64,000 nucleotides of DNA. Source: CALAMC01 sp964459465. Lineage in GTDB: Bacteria > Zixibacteria > MSB-5A5 > GN15 > PGXB01. Location: contig CAYWLR010000017.1 of the NCBI GenBank assembly GCA_964459465.1, positions 8,244 through 72,243 of the forward strand. Direction: 5' to 3'. Positions 42,184 to 51,461 of the stretch are shown here, in pieces. Under the pieces are notes generated by a model. That model saw only the letters and a program-made list of their open reading frames with translations, did no database searches and was not told where the DNA came from. Made by a program: the position numbers and the translations under genes. Positions within the stretch are counted from its first letter, which is position 1. Every line of letters starts with the position of its first letter.

Positions 42184-42553
42184 AGAAAGAGGAAAATAAG
42201 CCGAGTTCTGTGCTGCCCGAAGGCAGTCACGGTCATTTATCTTGATCGGACAGTTGCCTGCCGATTCTGTGCAACCTACCCGGGAATCGAACGGGAAAAG
42301 CCCATCCCTCTTCCCCTATTTGGTTTTGCTTCGGGTGGGGTTTACCCCGGCCCGTGTTGCCACGGGTCGGCGTGGTCTCTTACACCACGATTTCACCTTT
42401 GCCGCCCCGACTTGTCGGGGGTTGGCTGTGTATTTTCTGCGGCACTTTCCGTCGGATCGCTCCGCCCCGGTGTTACCGGGCACCCCGGCTTTGGAAGCTC
42501 GGACTTTCCTCACTTTACGTTTTCATAAAGCGCGACCGTGTTTTCCTCTTCCT
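42184..42553 (-). ncRNA. rnpB: RNase P RNA, bacterial type A
   Basis: The minus strand reads AGAGGAAA ... GTGAGGAAAGTCCGAGC near the 5' end and ends CACAGAACTCGGCTTATTTT, the two best conserved parts of RNase P RNA. The ends pair (AGAGGAAAA with TTTTCCTCTTTCT) as helix P1. Conserved core parts such as GACGGAAAGTGCC, GTGAAATCGTGG and AAGGCAGTCACGG-type strands are present. The RNA cleaves the 5' leader of tRNA precursors with the RnpA protein. Exact ends are uncertain by a few bases. A GC hairpin (CCCGACAAGTCGGGG) fills one variable helix. Confidence 0.93.
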
Positions 42554-42592
42554 GTGCTAGTTCCACTCTATTGTTAACAACAACTATCATAT

Positions 42593-44059
42593 TCAGCGCA
42601 CCCGGCGGTAATTGGGTGCTTCCTTGGAAAAGGTCAGCGAATGAGGATGTGACTCGGTCACACCCGCCTGCGTCAGTTTTATAAACCGCGCCTTTTCCCG
42701 CAGCTCTTTCAAATTGGCGGCTCCGCAAATCCCCATTCCGGACCGCAGACCGCCTATCAGCTGGTACACTGTATCGGCTAAATCGCCTTTAAACGGTACC
42801 CAGCCCTCGATGCCTTCGGGGACAAACTTGGAGGCTTCCTTTTCATGCTCCTGAAAATAGCGATCCGTGCTCCCGGCCTTCATGGCCTCAACCGAGCCCA
42901 TCCCCCGATACACTTTATAAGAACGCCCTTCATAGAGAATAGTTTCTCCGGGCGATTCGGTCGTCCCGGCAAATAATGAACCGACCATGACCACTCTGGC
43001 GCCAGCCGCCAGCGCTTTGACAATGTCGCCCGAATAGCGAATCCCGCCGTCGGCAACAACCGGAATATTTCTGGCACTGGCCGCCTCGACCGCCTCCATA
43101 ATGGCCGTAATCTGCGGCACACCGCATCCTGTGACGACCCGTGTGGTGCATATCGAACCTGGACCAATACCGACTTTGACTACGTCCGCGCCGGCATCAA
43201 TAAGCGCCTGGCTTCCTTCTTTGGTTGCGATATTGCCGGCCATAAGCGGTACTTTGGGGAATTTTTTCTTGAGAAAAGTAACCGTATCCAGAACGCCCTT
43301 TGAATGCCCATGCGACGAATCCACCGCCAGAATATCCACCCCGGCCGCCACAAGCACTTCGGCGCGTTTGGCCAGATCGGAGGAAACCCCGACCGCCGCC
43401 CCGACCCGGAGCCGTCCGTTTTTATCCTTGCTGGCCAGAGGATATTTGATTTTTTTCATGATATCCTTGACCGTGATCATTCCCTTGAGATTGTTGTGCT
43501 CGTCCACGATCAACAGCTTTTCGATACGGTTGGTATGCAAAAGATCCCGGGCGTCCTCGAGGCTGGTACCCTCGGGCGCCGTGATCAGATTATCTTTGGT
43601 CATGACTTCCCCGATCAGAAGGTCAAGCTGCCGATGAAAACGCAAGTCACGATTGGTAATGATACCGACCAGCTTGCCCGACTCCGTGATGGGAATCCCC
43701 GATATCGAATATTTCTCCATGGCCGCCAGGGCCTCACCGATGGGCTTATCCGGACTTAACGTATGAGGATTGGTAATCATGCCCGATTCGGATCGCTTGA
43801 CTTTGTCAACTTCTCCGGCCTGAATTTCGGGCGTCAGGTTTTTATGAATTATGCCAAGCCCGCCCTGTCGGGCAACCGCTATGGCCAGTTTGCTTTCGGT
43901 GACAGTATCCATGGCCGCGGATATGATCGGGATATTGAGAGTTATACCGGCGGTAAGGTCGGTGCTTATATCCACGTCTTTCGGAAGCACCTCGCTTTTA
44001 TTGGGCATCAGCAGAACGTCGTCAAACGTCCAGCCGTCTTTTTCATAGAATCGTGCCAT
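42593..44059 (-). CDS. guaB: IMP dehydrogenase
   Basis: IMPDH oxidises IMP to XMP, the limiting step of guanine nucleotide synthesis. The ATG at 44059 gives a normal N-terminus (MARFYEKDGWTFDDVLLMPN) and lies 4 bases after the previous stop; ATGs at 44080 and 44113 would overlap that gene. The ~488-residue product has the two CBS domains (~100-220), the active-site cysteine loop GPGSICTTRVVTGCGVPQ, and the flap GYRGMGS-type YRGMGSVEAMKAGS. It is followed by rnpB. Confidence 0.95.
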   Translation of the reverse strand: MARFYEKDGWTFDDVLLMPNKSEVLPKDVDISTDLTAGITLNIPIISAAMDTVTESKLAIAVARQGGLGIIHKNLTPEIQAGEVDKVKRSESGMITNPHTLSPDKPIGEALAAMEKYSISGIPITESGKLVGIITNRDLRFHRQLDLLIGEVMTKDNLITAPEGTSLEDARDLLHTNRIEKLLIVDEHNNLKGMITVKDIMKKIKYPLASKDKNGRLRVGAAVGVSSDLAKRAEVLVAAGVDILAVDSSHGHSKGVLDTVTFLKKKFPKVPLMAGNIATKEGSQALIDAGADVVKVGIGPGSICTTRVVTGCGVPQITAIMEAVEAASARNIPVVADGGIRYSGDIVKALAAGARVVMVGSLFAGTTESPGETILYEGRSYKVYRGMGSVEAMKAGSTDRYFQEHEKEASKFVPEGIEGWVPFKGDLADTVYQLIGGLRSGMGICGAANLKELREKARFIKLTQAGVTESHPHSLTFSKEAPNYRRVR

Positions 44060-44063
44060 AGTT

Positions 44064-44786
44064 TTATTCGCTGACTCCATCCTGCCAAATAAGTATCCGG
44101 CCGCAGCTATCACACGTGATCAACCGCTGGCCACGCTTGATTTCTTGTATAAGATGCGGCGAAAGCGCTTTGTAACATCCGCCGCAGGCCCGTTTGGTGA
44201 CAGCCACAACTGCCGCGCCGCCCCGGTTCTTGCGGATGCGGTCATAAGTGGACATAATGCCCCGCGGAATACGAACTTTGAGATTATTGCGGTCATCCTC
44301 TTTCATGCGGACTTTAATTCCGACCGAATCCATTTTCTCCTGCAGTATTTCCAGTTGCTTCTGGTTCTGACCGCGGATTTCGCCCGATTTCTCTTTGAGC
44401 CCGTCGATTTCCTTTTCCAGCTTTTCGATTTTCTCGATCAGTTCCAGCATACGCGTTTCTTTGCCATTAATATGTTCTTTGACCGCGTCAATCTGGGAAA
44501 CCAGGGCGTCGTATTCTTTATTGGTCTTGATTGCCAGCATCTGATTCTGCAGTTTTTTCAAATTTTCCTGGTGGGTACCTAATTCCAATTCGATTGATTT
44601 TTGTTCCAATTTGGATTTTGACAATTCCGTCTCGGCGGCGCGGAATTTATCTTCCACCTCGGAGATTTCCCGTTTGAGGTTTTCCATCATATCCGGGATA
44701 TACTCCTTGGACCTTTCCAACTCGCCGAGGTCATAATCAATTACCTGCAGCTTTAACAGTAACTCAAGTTCTTCTTGCACGGCCAT
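44064..44786 (-). CDS. Coiled-coil protein with C4 zinc ribbon (CT398-like)
   Basis: The 240-residue protein has long coiled-coil segments (~10-170, for example EEVDKFRAAETELSKSK-like heptads) and a C-terminal zinc ribbon with CGGCYKAL and CDSCGRIL. It matches the zf-RING_7/CT398 family found in many bacteria; the role is not known, with links proposed to transport or nucleic-acid partners. It lies upstream of guaB and is 4 bases from it, suggesting an operon. Confidence 0.85.
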   Translation of the reverse strand: MAVQEELELLLKLQVIDYDLGELERSKEYIPDMMENLKREISEVEDKFRAAETELSKSKLEQKSIELELGTHQENLKKLQNQMLAIKTNKEYDALVSQIDAVKEHINGKETRMLELIEKIEKLEKEIDGLKEKSGEIRGQNQKQLEILQEKMDSVGIKVRMKEDDRNNLKVRIPRGIMSTYDRIRKNRGGAAVVAVTKRACGGCYKALSPHLIQEIKRGQRLITCDSCGRILIWQDGVSE

Positions 44787-44806
44787 ACTAAATCGCTTTC
44801 CTCAAT

Positions 44807-44841
44807 AAAAAACGCAGTCTCAACCGTCTTGAGACTGCGTT
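44807..44841 (-). terminator. Rho-independent terminator after the tRNA pair
   Basis: A 13-base stem (AACGCAGTCTCAA with TTGAGACTGCGTT) and a 5-base loop are followed on the minus strand by a T-run (forward AAAAAA at 44807-44812). It ends the tRNA transcript before the zinc-ribbon gene. Confidence 0.88.
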
Positions 44842-44943
44842 ATTTTCTTTATGCCTGTTATTTGGTGGCAGGCTTTTATGATTTTCAGGCCCCGATAATA
44901 TCGGGAATTTATGCTCGTATCAATCATACCAGCGTCAATTTAC

Positions 44944-45017
44944 TGGGCAATACTGGATTCGAACCAGTGACCTCTCGGATGTGAACCGAACGCTCTAACC
45001 AGCTGAGCTAATTGCCC
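44944..45017 (-). tRNA. tRNA-Val(CAC)
   Basis: The 74-base minus-strand sequence folds to a cloverleaf: acceptor GGGCAAT/ATTGCCC, D stem GCTC/GAGC, anticodon stem TTCGG/CCGAG with loop TTCACAT giving anticodon CAC, and T arm CTGGTTCGAATCCAG. It decodes GTG. The CCA end is not encoded. Confidence 0.95.
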
Positions 45018-45050
45018 GTCAAAAATCTAAAGGTTTCAAACATCATTTTC

Positions 45051-45124
45051 TGGGCCCACCAGGACTCGAACCTGGGACCCGCTGATTATGAGTCAGCTGC
45101 TCTAACCGACTGAGCTATGGGCCC
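45051..45124 (-). tRNA. tRNA with CAT anticodon (elongator Met or Ile2)
   Basis: The 74-base minus-strand sequence folds with acceptor GGGCCCA/TGGGCCC, D stem GCTC/GAGC, anticodon stem GCTGA/TCAGC with loop CTCATAA giving CAT, and T arm CAGGTTCGAGTCCTG. It is not an initiator type. Met elongator and lysidine-modified Ile2 cannot be told apart with certainty by eye. CCA is not encoded. Confidence 0.93.
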
Positions 45125-45141
45125 AAAAGTTAAAGTCTATT

Positions 45142-45170
45142 ATAATAAGGACTTCATAGGAGGCCGTCAA
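45142..45170 (-). promoter_or_regulatory. Sigma-70 promoter of the tRNA pair
   Basis: On the minus strand TTGACG (45165-45170) and TATTAT (45142-45147) are exactly 17 bases apart. Transcription would start near 45135, about 11 bases before the CAT tRNA. Confidence 0.82.
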
Positions 45171-45246
45171 GCTCTTATTTTTAAACCCGGTCGATTAAGG
45201 CTGGGTTTCCGTGAATTTTAAGTATTTTGGCCGCCCACCCCCGGTT

Positions 45247-46242
45247 TCAGATGTGAAACTCTATAATATCTCCATCGGACAGTTCATAGTTATTTTTGAC
45301 CCTTTGGCCCTCAAATTTTCCTGTCCCCCAGATCCGGGCAAATTGAAGCTTCTGCGCAAAATCCTTATGCAAAGAAAGCGCCGCATCCTCGACCGTCCCC
45401 CCCACCGGAAGGATAATCGGATCATTGAAATCCGCTTCTCTGCCAACCGGTTTGGTATATACCCTGATTATACCCAGCGAGTCGAAAATACCCTTACGGA
45501 ATCTTTCCATGGACTGGTCATCCAGAATCGATGTCGGGAATATTTTATACTCCGACAAATTGGCTTCCAGCTCTTCCAGCCCGGCCGGCCCTCTTTCTTC
45601 CAGACATTTATGAGCGGCAATAATGCCTCTTTTATAAGTCATCCGCGGGTCTTCGAGGTGGGTGTCTATCCGGGGAGCGATGCGGATACGCTTTTCATCC
45701 AGAATCACAAACATGATTTCCACGGCTTTTATCAGGTTGGGGTCGCTGGCGTCGGCCACAATTACGGCCAGGTCGGCCTGACGGATAAGGGGAAACACGA
45801 ATGATTCGCAATATTCATGGGATATGGGCGGCGTATCAATCAGCTGTATTTGGATAGTTTCATATTTCATCATGCCGGCCACCGGTTCCCGGGTGGAAAA
45901 GGGATAGTCGCCAATGACAACCCGAGCACTGGTGAGAGCGTCGACCAGCGAAGATTTGCCGGTGTTGGGAGGGCCGATCAATATTACTTGCGCCGCTCCT
46001 TCACGGGGAATATGATCGAAAGTCTCGACAGTTTTCGCCCCGTGCGATTTTTGCGTTCCTTCAATTTGCTTGGTGAGTTTGGAGATTTTGGCCTTCATCT
46101 CGGCCTGGAGCTTGTCGGTGCCCTTGTGCTTGGGCATCATGGCCAGAAGTTCTTTGGCCAAGCGAAGCTTTTCGCGAGGGTCGCGCTCGCTTTTAAAATC
46201 GCGCTCGAGTTCGTAATATTGAGGTGGCAGGTTTGCCGGCAT
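45247..46242 (-). CDS. DRG/Obg-like GTPase with TGS domain
   Basis: The 331-residue G-protein has Walker A IGPPNTGKSSLVDALTSA (~residue 92), IQIQLIDTPPISHEY for the G3 region and a C-terminal TGS domain (DFNDPIILPVGGTVEDAALS to DGDIIEFHI). The first ~85 residues are helical and charged. DRG-type GTPases act in translation. No standard NKxD motif is obvious in the usual place, so nucleotide choice is not certain. It starts just before the GT4 gene region and is followed by the tRNA pair. Confidence 0.85.
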   Translation of the reverse strand: MPANLPPQYYELERDFKSERDPREKLRLAKELLAMMPKHKGTDKLQAEMKAKISKLTKQIEGTQKSHGAKTVETFDHIPREGAAQVILIGPPNTGKSSLVDALTSARVVIGDYPFSTREPVAGMMKYETIQIQLIDTPPISHEYCESFVFPLIRQADLAVIVADASDPNLIKAVEIMFVILDEKRIRIAPRIDTHLEDPRMTYKRGIIAAHKCLEERGPAGLEELEANLSEYKIFPTSILDDQSMERFRKGIFDSLGIIRVYTKPVGREADFNDPIILPVGGTVEDAALSLHKDFAQKLQFARIWGTGKFEGQRVKNNYELSDGDIIEFHI

Positions 46243-46302
46243 AGCTTTGCTCCTTTATTAATTTAATAAAGGTCCGGCATAATATCAAAAGAAATCATGG
46301 AC

Positions 46303-47370
46303 TCAACGCCGGGAATTTCCTGTCAGGTTTTCATAAATTTTCATCATCTCGTCAACATTATCATCCCAGTTATACCGTCGCAGGACAAACTCGCGCGCCT
46401 TTTGTCCCATATCGCGGCGCAGTCCCTCTTGCGTGGAAAGCCGAACAATTGCATCCGCCAGCATATCCGCATCTTCCGAAGGGACCAAAAGTCCGGTTTG
46501 ACCGTCAATAACTACTTCCGGGATGCCGCCGACATTAGTGGCAATGGTCGGCAGACCGGACGCGGCCGCTTCCAGGGCTGTGACCCCAAATCCTTCCCGT
46601 CGTGACGGCATGACCAATATATCATGCCCGGACAAAACCCGGGGTATTTCGGAATTGTCGATAAAACCGATAAACTCAACTTTATCGTTTATCCCAAGCT
46701 CCATAGCCATTTTTTTAAGCCTTTGAGTCATCTTTCCTTCTCCGGCCATAGTGAGAAACAAAAATGGGCATTTATCCAGGGCTATTCTGAAGGCGTGCAG
46801 AAGAATATCGGGGCCATACCTCTTATGATGAACTTTGATAAAAATCAGCCGGACATTACCGGATCCTGCCGGCCGTCTATCGAGCGGCCCGATTTTAACT
46901 CCAAACGGAATTACGGCGACCGGGGGATTATCGCCCTTTATATATTTCCGAACGGCCATTTTAAGGAATTCACCGGTGGCGGTAATGGTATCTGCGGCGT
47001 TGACAATGCGCTTGAATAAAATACGGTTGATGGGATTAACGGGAAATTCAATGATATCGGTTCCCCATACCGACAATAAAAAGGGATGAAACCCTGATCG
47101 CCAGCCCCAATAGCCGTAACTCGAGGCATAGTGCGCGTGCACCAGATCCGGCCGAATGTGATTGATAAGTTCTCTGACGGCCCCGGCCTGACGAAGAAAC
47201 CCCAAGGCCCGGCTTCCTGAACACGGTAATTTTATAATCTCGACCCGGTCGATATCATCGCCGCCCAACGAAATCAAGGTGAGCTCAAGTCCACGCTCGA
47301 CCAGCGATCGCGCCCAGCGCTTGATATGCACCGACCGGGTATCCGCCAGCATGACGACGTTAATCGACAT
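46303..47370 (-). CDS. Glycosyltransferase family 4
   Basis: The 355-residue protein has the GT4 layout: an N-terminal Rossmann part (NVVMLADTRSVHIKRWARSL), VHAHYASSYGYWGWRSGFHP and the donor domain with MPSRREGFGVTALEAAASGL, whose ExxE-type glutamates bind the donor. It is likely to add one sugar of the surface polysaccharide. It overlaps the ligase/polymerase gene upstream by 11 bases, so it is the last gene of this cluster. Confidence 0.88.
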   Translation of the reverse strand: MSINVVMLADTRSVHIKRWARSLVERGLELTLISLGGDDIDRVEIIKLPCSGSRALGFLRQAGAVRELINHIRPDLVHAHYASSYGYWGWRSGFHPFLLSVWGTDIIEFPVNPINRILFKRIVNAADTITATGEFLKMAVRKYIKGDNPPVAVIPFGVKIGPLDRRPAGSGNVRLIFIKVHHKRYGPDILLHAFRIALDKCPFLFLTMAGEGKMTQRLKKMAMELGINDKVEFIGFIDNSEIPRVLSGHDILVMPSRREGFGVTALEAAASGLPTIATNVGGIPEVVIDGQTGLLVPSEDADMLADAIVRLSTQEGLRRDMGQKAREFVLRRYNWDDNVDEMMKIYENLTGNSRR

Positions 47371-48736
47371 TTTCCTCTTTAACCATGCGGCAGGTCAGAG
47401 CCATGAAAAAGGGAATCGGGAAGGCAGTCAAACCCCACATCCAGCCGTCCATATAAAATATTTCTCCGAAGGCCGTCAGGGCCACTCCAAATAGTGCCAT
47501 ACGAATGGCCACCGGGAATTCCGACATTTTTGCTCGCGCCCGGTCAAAAGCCATTTTAAAATATCGACCGTACAGCCAAACCAGAGCCGTCGCACCCAGA
47601 ATTCCGGTCTCGGCCAGGTAATGCAAAACCATGTTATGGGCCGAAAGCCCTCGTACGAGGTGACGAATGACCACAAATTTTACCGAGGGTACAGCGGCAT
47701 CGACAATCCGGAAATTTCCCGGACCGATTCCCAGCCAGGGATTTTCAAGAAATGTCAGTATGGCCGTTTTCCATAGGGAAAATCGCATCAGCACCGAACT
47801 GCCCATATTCTTCGACAGGGCATAATCAAACCGCCGGACAATGCCGGAGAAAATGGTCATTCCGGCGAGAATTAACATAATAAATACGGTGGCTGCTATG
47901 AAGGCTGTTCGGACTCTTCTTCGCGCCGGATAAATTCCGATTTTCCCGGCATAATACCAGGAAAATATGAGCAGCGCCAGCCCCACCCAGACAACCGTAA
48001 AAACCGGAAATCTTGACTGCGTGGATAATAATCCGGCCAAAAGCATTATGGTTCCGAATCCGTAAAAACGGGCCCGAGCCGATGACGGTGCCCATACAGC
48101 ATAAGCCAGCCCGACGGCAAAGGCCAGCATCATCAGATCATCGGTATACTTGCCGGCCACGCCGAAAACACGACTGGTGCCGCCCAGAGTAATGAACGAT
48201 AATGTCATAATGGCCGCCTGCCCAACCATAATCCAGAAAAAAAGTTGGGGGAGTTTCTCGATGTCGTCCCGACTTATGTGGTTGAAAAACAAAACCAGCA
48301 CTGTCAACTGCAGGGTCGCTCGGATAACCGGTGTAATAGAATGCACCGGGGAATAGGCCGCCAGACCGGCGATAACCATGACGCCGATCAATAAAAGATA
48401 ATTGACCGTCAATCGGGGAATGGCGACACTACGTCCGATTTTGACCAAAAAGTCAATAACCGAGGCCATTACAAGACCAATCAGGACATAGTCCGCTATC
48501 AGAAGCGTCATGCCGGGCACCGGATAGATGTCAACGGTCATAGTCATTACATACAGATATAACAATAGCCTTGGGCTGATGGCCGTTACTAAAAGAAGAG
48601 GCAACGCCAATAACATGATGGCGGCGTTATAGCGGTCCATCATCACCAGCGGCACGGCTAACATCACCAGTAAAATCAATAAAAAGAGTGGAGCATATTC
48701 AAATGTCCGATCCGATATCTGAACTTTGGTAATCAT
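47360..48736 (-). CDS. O-antigen ligase/polymerase-type membrane protein
   Basis: The protein is ~458 residues from the ATG at 48736; an in-frame ATG at 48808 overlaps the flippase gene and is less likely. About ten or more hydrophobic helices are seen, with a large periplasmic loop near residues 320-370 (ENPWLGIGPGNFRIVDAAVP). The GPGNF motif and FSLWKTAILTFLENPWLGI are typical of the O-antigen ligase/Wzy superfamily. It would polymerise or attach the polysaccharide in the periplasm. No ribosome site is obvious. Confidence 0.82.
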   Translation of the reverse strand: MITKVQISDRTFEYAPLFLLILLVMLAVPLVMMDRYNAAIMLLALPLLLVTAISPRLLLYLYVMTMTVDIYPVPGMTLLIADYVLIGLVMASVIDFLVKIGRSVAIPRLTVNYLLLIGVMVIAGLAAYSPVHSITPVIRATLQLTVLVLFFNHISRDDIEKLPQLFFWIMVGQAAIMTLSFITLGGTSRVFGVAGKYTDDLMMLAFAVGLAYAVWAPSSARARFYGFGTIMLLAGLLSTQSRFPVFTVVWVGLALLIFSWYYAGKIGIYPARRRVRTAFIAATVFIMLILAGMTIFSGIVRRFDYALSKNMGSSVLMRFSLWKTAILTFLENPWLGIGPGNFRIVDAAVPSVKFVVIRHLVRGLSAHNMVLHYLAETGILGATALVWLYGRYFKMAFDRARAKMSEFPVAIRMALFGVALTAFGEIFYMDGWMWGLTAFPIPFFMALTCRMVKEENVD

Positions 48737-48788
48737 GTCAAAATATAATATACGATTCCCTAAATAATAGCCTTTTATTGCCCCGGGG

Positions 48789-50321
48789 CTAATTCCGTTT
48801 GCGCGCAAATCGTATTCCCGAAATATTCAAACTCCGGTCGAGGATGGCCAGCGTCAGCGCCCCTCCCAAAGCGCACAATGCCATGGTCGCGATGTCCCCC
48901 GGAAAGAGAATTTTACTGCTAAACCAATAGATGGTTACAATAATTAGGACAGTCAGTGCGGCGCCACTGACCGTTCTGGATAAAAAGCATAGGTCTTTGC
49001 GATTGTATTTCAAATCGGCGACTATCACTAAATATATCTCCGTCCCCAGAAAGGCCAAGACATATAATGCAATTGTACCACCTCCGATAGCCAGCGCCCA
49101 TGATGTTTTTATAAATGTTATGCCGATGATGACTTTAACCACCAGCGCCAGCGGACGGGAAACGAGCAGAATCTTCCACATTTTAAGGGAGTACACGACG
49201 CGCGCCTGAACATAAAAAAGGGATGTTGTCAGAAGGCCGGCCAGATAGTACACCAGCACTTCGGTTGTCATCTGGCGCGATAGTGCATTGAACTGACCGC
49301 GTTCGAAAAGAATTCTTACTATCTCATGGCGGAATATGATAAAATAAACCGCCACGGGCACGATGACCATCACCGCCAACCCAATGGCTCTATGATATAA
49401 AGCCGCCAGACCGCGACGGTCATTATCGGCGGCCTTTTCGGCTATGGACGGGAAAAGCGCCGTAGCCACCGAAAACATCAACACCCGCATCGGGGCTTGA
49501 TAAATAATACTGGCATAGTTGACCGCCGAGACATGCCCGGCCTCAATCGTCAGGCCACATAGGTAACGGTCGAACGGATCGATCAGCACCGTAATGGCTT
49601 CAATCACGACAATAATGCCAAGGAATTTCAAATATCCGCTTGAATCGATTTTATTGGAACTGACCTTTTCCGTTTGAGAATACATGAGCCATGACGGAAC
49701 TATAACCATAAGCATTTGCATCAGCATTCCGGCCAACCAGGCAATCACAAAAGCGACCGAACCCAATTGTGGATATAACGTCAGAAGAATCATTATGATA
49801 GTAATGTTAAATCCAAGCACGGCCATGGCCGGAAACAGAAAATGCTTCCGGATATGCAGGAGACTCCGATAAACAGCTTCATAGGCACGGAGCGGTATCA
49901 ACAGACAGAATATGCGTCCCAATATTATGACCCGATCGGCGGCGGCCGGCGTCATGCCATCGGCCAGAAGCGGGCGAAACAGCGGGATCGTTAAAAAAGC
50001 CAGGGCTGTAAGCGCCAGTATGACGATACTGTTGGTCGTCAGAAACCCTCGACCGGAAGTACAGTGCAACCCGCCATTAATACCCGACCGTCCTTCCCAA
50101 CTTAGATATGGAATGCCGGCTGACGGAATAGACTGAAATAGCAATCCGGCTATCGTCAAGGGAATGGCCATAGCCACCAGCAGAATATCATACTCGGCGC
50201 TGGTTCCGAGAAATCGGGCGATTATCGATTCACGGATAAGACCTAACAATTGCGACAGAACGGTCGCGGCAGCAATAACAATGGTAGCCTGCTTTATACC
50301 CTGTCTTTTAAGGAATTCCAT
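48789..50321 (-). CDS. MOP-superfamily lipid flippase (MurJ/Wzx-like)
   Basis: The ~510-residue protein has about 13-14 transmembrane helices and starts MEFLKRQGIKQATIVIAAAT, with ATVLSQLLGLIRESIIARFL close to the MurJ/MviN opening. Family members flip lipid-linked sugars across the inner membrane. In this cluster it is likely to move the polysaccharide repeat unit, but a MurJ (lipid II) function is possible. It lies between the aminotransferase and the polymerase genes. Confidence 0.83.
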   Translation of the reverse strand: MEFLKRQGIKQATIVIAAATVLSQLLGLIRESIIARFLGTSAEYDILLVAMAIPLTIAGLLFQSIPSAGIPYLSWEGRSGINGGLHCTSGRGFLTTNSIVILALTALAFLTIPLFRPLLADGMTPAAADRVIILGRIFCLLIPLRAYEAVYRSLLHIRKHFLFPAMAVLGFNITIIMILLTLYPQLGSVAFVIAWLAGMLMQMLMVIVPSWLMYSQTEKVSSNKIDSSGYLKFLGIIVVIEAITVLIDPFDRYLCGLTIEAGHVSAVNYASIIYQAPMRVLMFSVATALFPSIAEKAADNDRRGLAALYHRAIGLAVMVIVPVAVYFIIFRHEIVRILFERGQFNALSRQMTTEVLVYYLAGLLTTSLFYVQARVVYSLKMWKILLVSRPLALVVKVIIGITFIKTSWALAIGGGTIALYVLAFLGTEIYLVIVADLKYNRKDLCFLSRTVSGAALTVLIIVTIYWFSSKILFPGDIATMALCALGGALTLAILDRSLNISGIRFARKRN

Positions 50322-50354
50322 CAATATCACAAAGCCGAATGGATCATCAGCCGA

Positions 50355-51458
50355 TTACCGGCAAATAGACCGGATGACTTCTATAACTTGATCCTGCTCC
50401 CCGCGGGTGAGTTCCGGATAAATCGGCAACGACAACACCGCCGCCGAGGCCTTTTCCGCATTGGGGAAATCACCCCGCCGGTAATTCAGTGACTTATAGC
50501 TTTCCAGAAGATGAAAGGGAAACGGGTAATAAATCTCGTATCCAATCCGGTTTTTTTCGAGGGCCGCGATAAGTTCATCGCGATTTTCGACGGCAATGGT
50601 GTACTGATTATAAATATGATAACGATCGTCGCGGCAAACCGGAGTTTTCAACGGTATTCCGGTCAAATTTCGATCATAATAGGCCGCGTTGGCCTGACGT
50701 TGTTTGGTCCAGTTATCGAGATATTTCAATTTAACCAGCAAAAGCGCCGCCTGGATAGTGTCCAGCCGGGAATTGTAGCCGACTACCAGGGCGTTGTACT
50801 TCTTTTTCCAGCCGTGGCTTCGCAACATTTTGAGCGTATCCGCGAATTCCTGATTTTTTACCACAACCATGCCGCCGTCACCGGCGGCGCCAAGGTTTTT
50901 TGTCGGATAAAACGAAAAACATCCGAAATCGCCGATGGCCCCCGCCTTTTTATCTTTGTATCCGGCCCCGATCGCCTGTGCCGCATCCTCGATTATCATC
51001 AGATTATGCTGAAGGGCGATGTCACAAATGTCATCCATCTCGGCACATTGCCCGAATAAATGAACCGGAATCACGGCCTTGGTTCTGCCCGAAATGGCCG
51101 CCGCGAATCTTTCGGGATCGATATTGTACGTTTCCGGGTCAATATCTACAAACACCGGCCGGGCGTTTAAAAGCATGATCACGCTGGCGCTGGATATGAA
51201 AGAAAACGCGGGCAGAATTACCTCATCGCCCTCGCCGACCCCGGCCGCTCGCAATGACAGAAGCAGGGCATCGGTCCCCGAGGCCACCCCAACCCCGATG
51301 CAATCATCGCCGCACAGGGCGGCGACTTTGGATTCCAGCTCTGCCACTTCCGGGCCGTTGATGAATTTGCCATGGCGGATTACCTCGGCCGCCGCCCTTT
51401 CGAGTTCCACTCCAATAAGCTTATGCTGGCGCGAAAAATCAAGCAGGGGAACACTCAT
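50355..51458 (-). CDS. DegT/DnrJ/EryC1-family sugar aminotransferase
   Basis: The 367-residue PLP enzyme has FINGPEVAELESKVAALCGD, the PLP-phosphate region GVASGTDALLLSLRAAGVGE, the Asp motif MIIEDAAQAIGAGYKD and the lysine site CFSFYPTKNLGAAGDGGMVV. It transfers an amino group to a 3- or 4-keto nucleotide sugar. With the acyltransferase just upstream it probably makes an N-acylated amino sugar for the polysaccharide. Confidence 0.93.
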   Translation of the reverse strand: MSVPLLDFSRQHKLIGVELERAAAEVIRHGKFINGPEVAELESKVAALCGDDCIGVGVASGTDALLLSLRAAGVGEGDEVILPAFSFISSASVIMLLNARPVFVDIDPETYNIDPERFAAAISGRTKAVIPVHLFGQCAEMDDICDIALQHNLMIIEDAAQAIGAGYKDKKAGAIGDFGCFSFYPTKNLGAAGDGGMVVVKNQEFADTLKMLRSHGWKKKYNALVVGYNSRLDTIQAALLLVKLKYLDNWTKQRQANAAYYDRNLTGIPLKTPVCRDDRYHIYNQYTIAVENRDELIAALEKNRIGYEIYYPFPFHLLESYKSLNYRRGDFPNAEKASAAVLSLPIYPELTRGEQDQVIEVIRSICR

Positions 51459-51461
51459 AGT

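Noticed and set aside
42175..42577. Short frames within the RNase P RNA
   Set aside because: They overlap the conserved structural RNA, whose core is recognised, and have no coding features.
45175..45215. Possible terminator between the TGS GTPase and the tRNAs
   Set aside because: A stem (AAACCC/GGGTTT) is present, but the T-run is not on the correct side for the minus direction.
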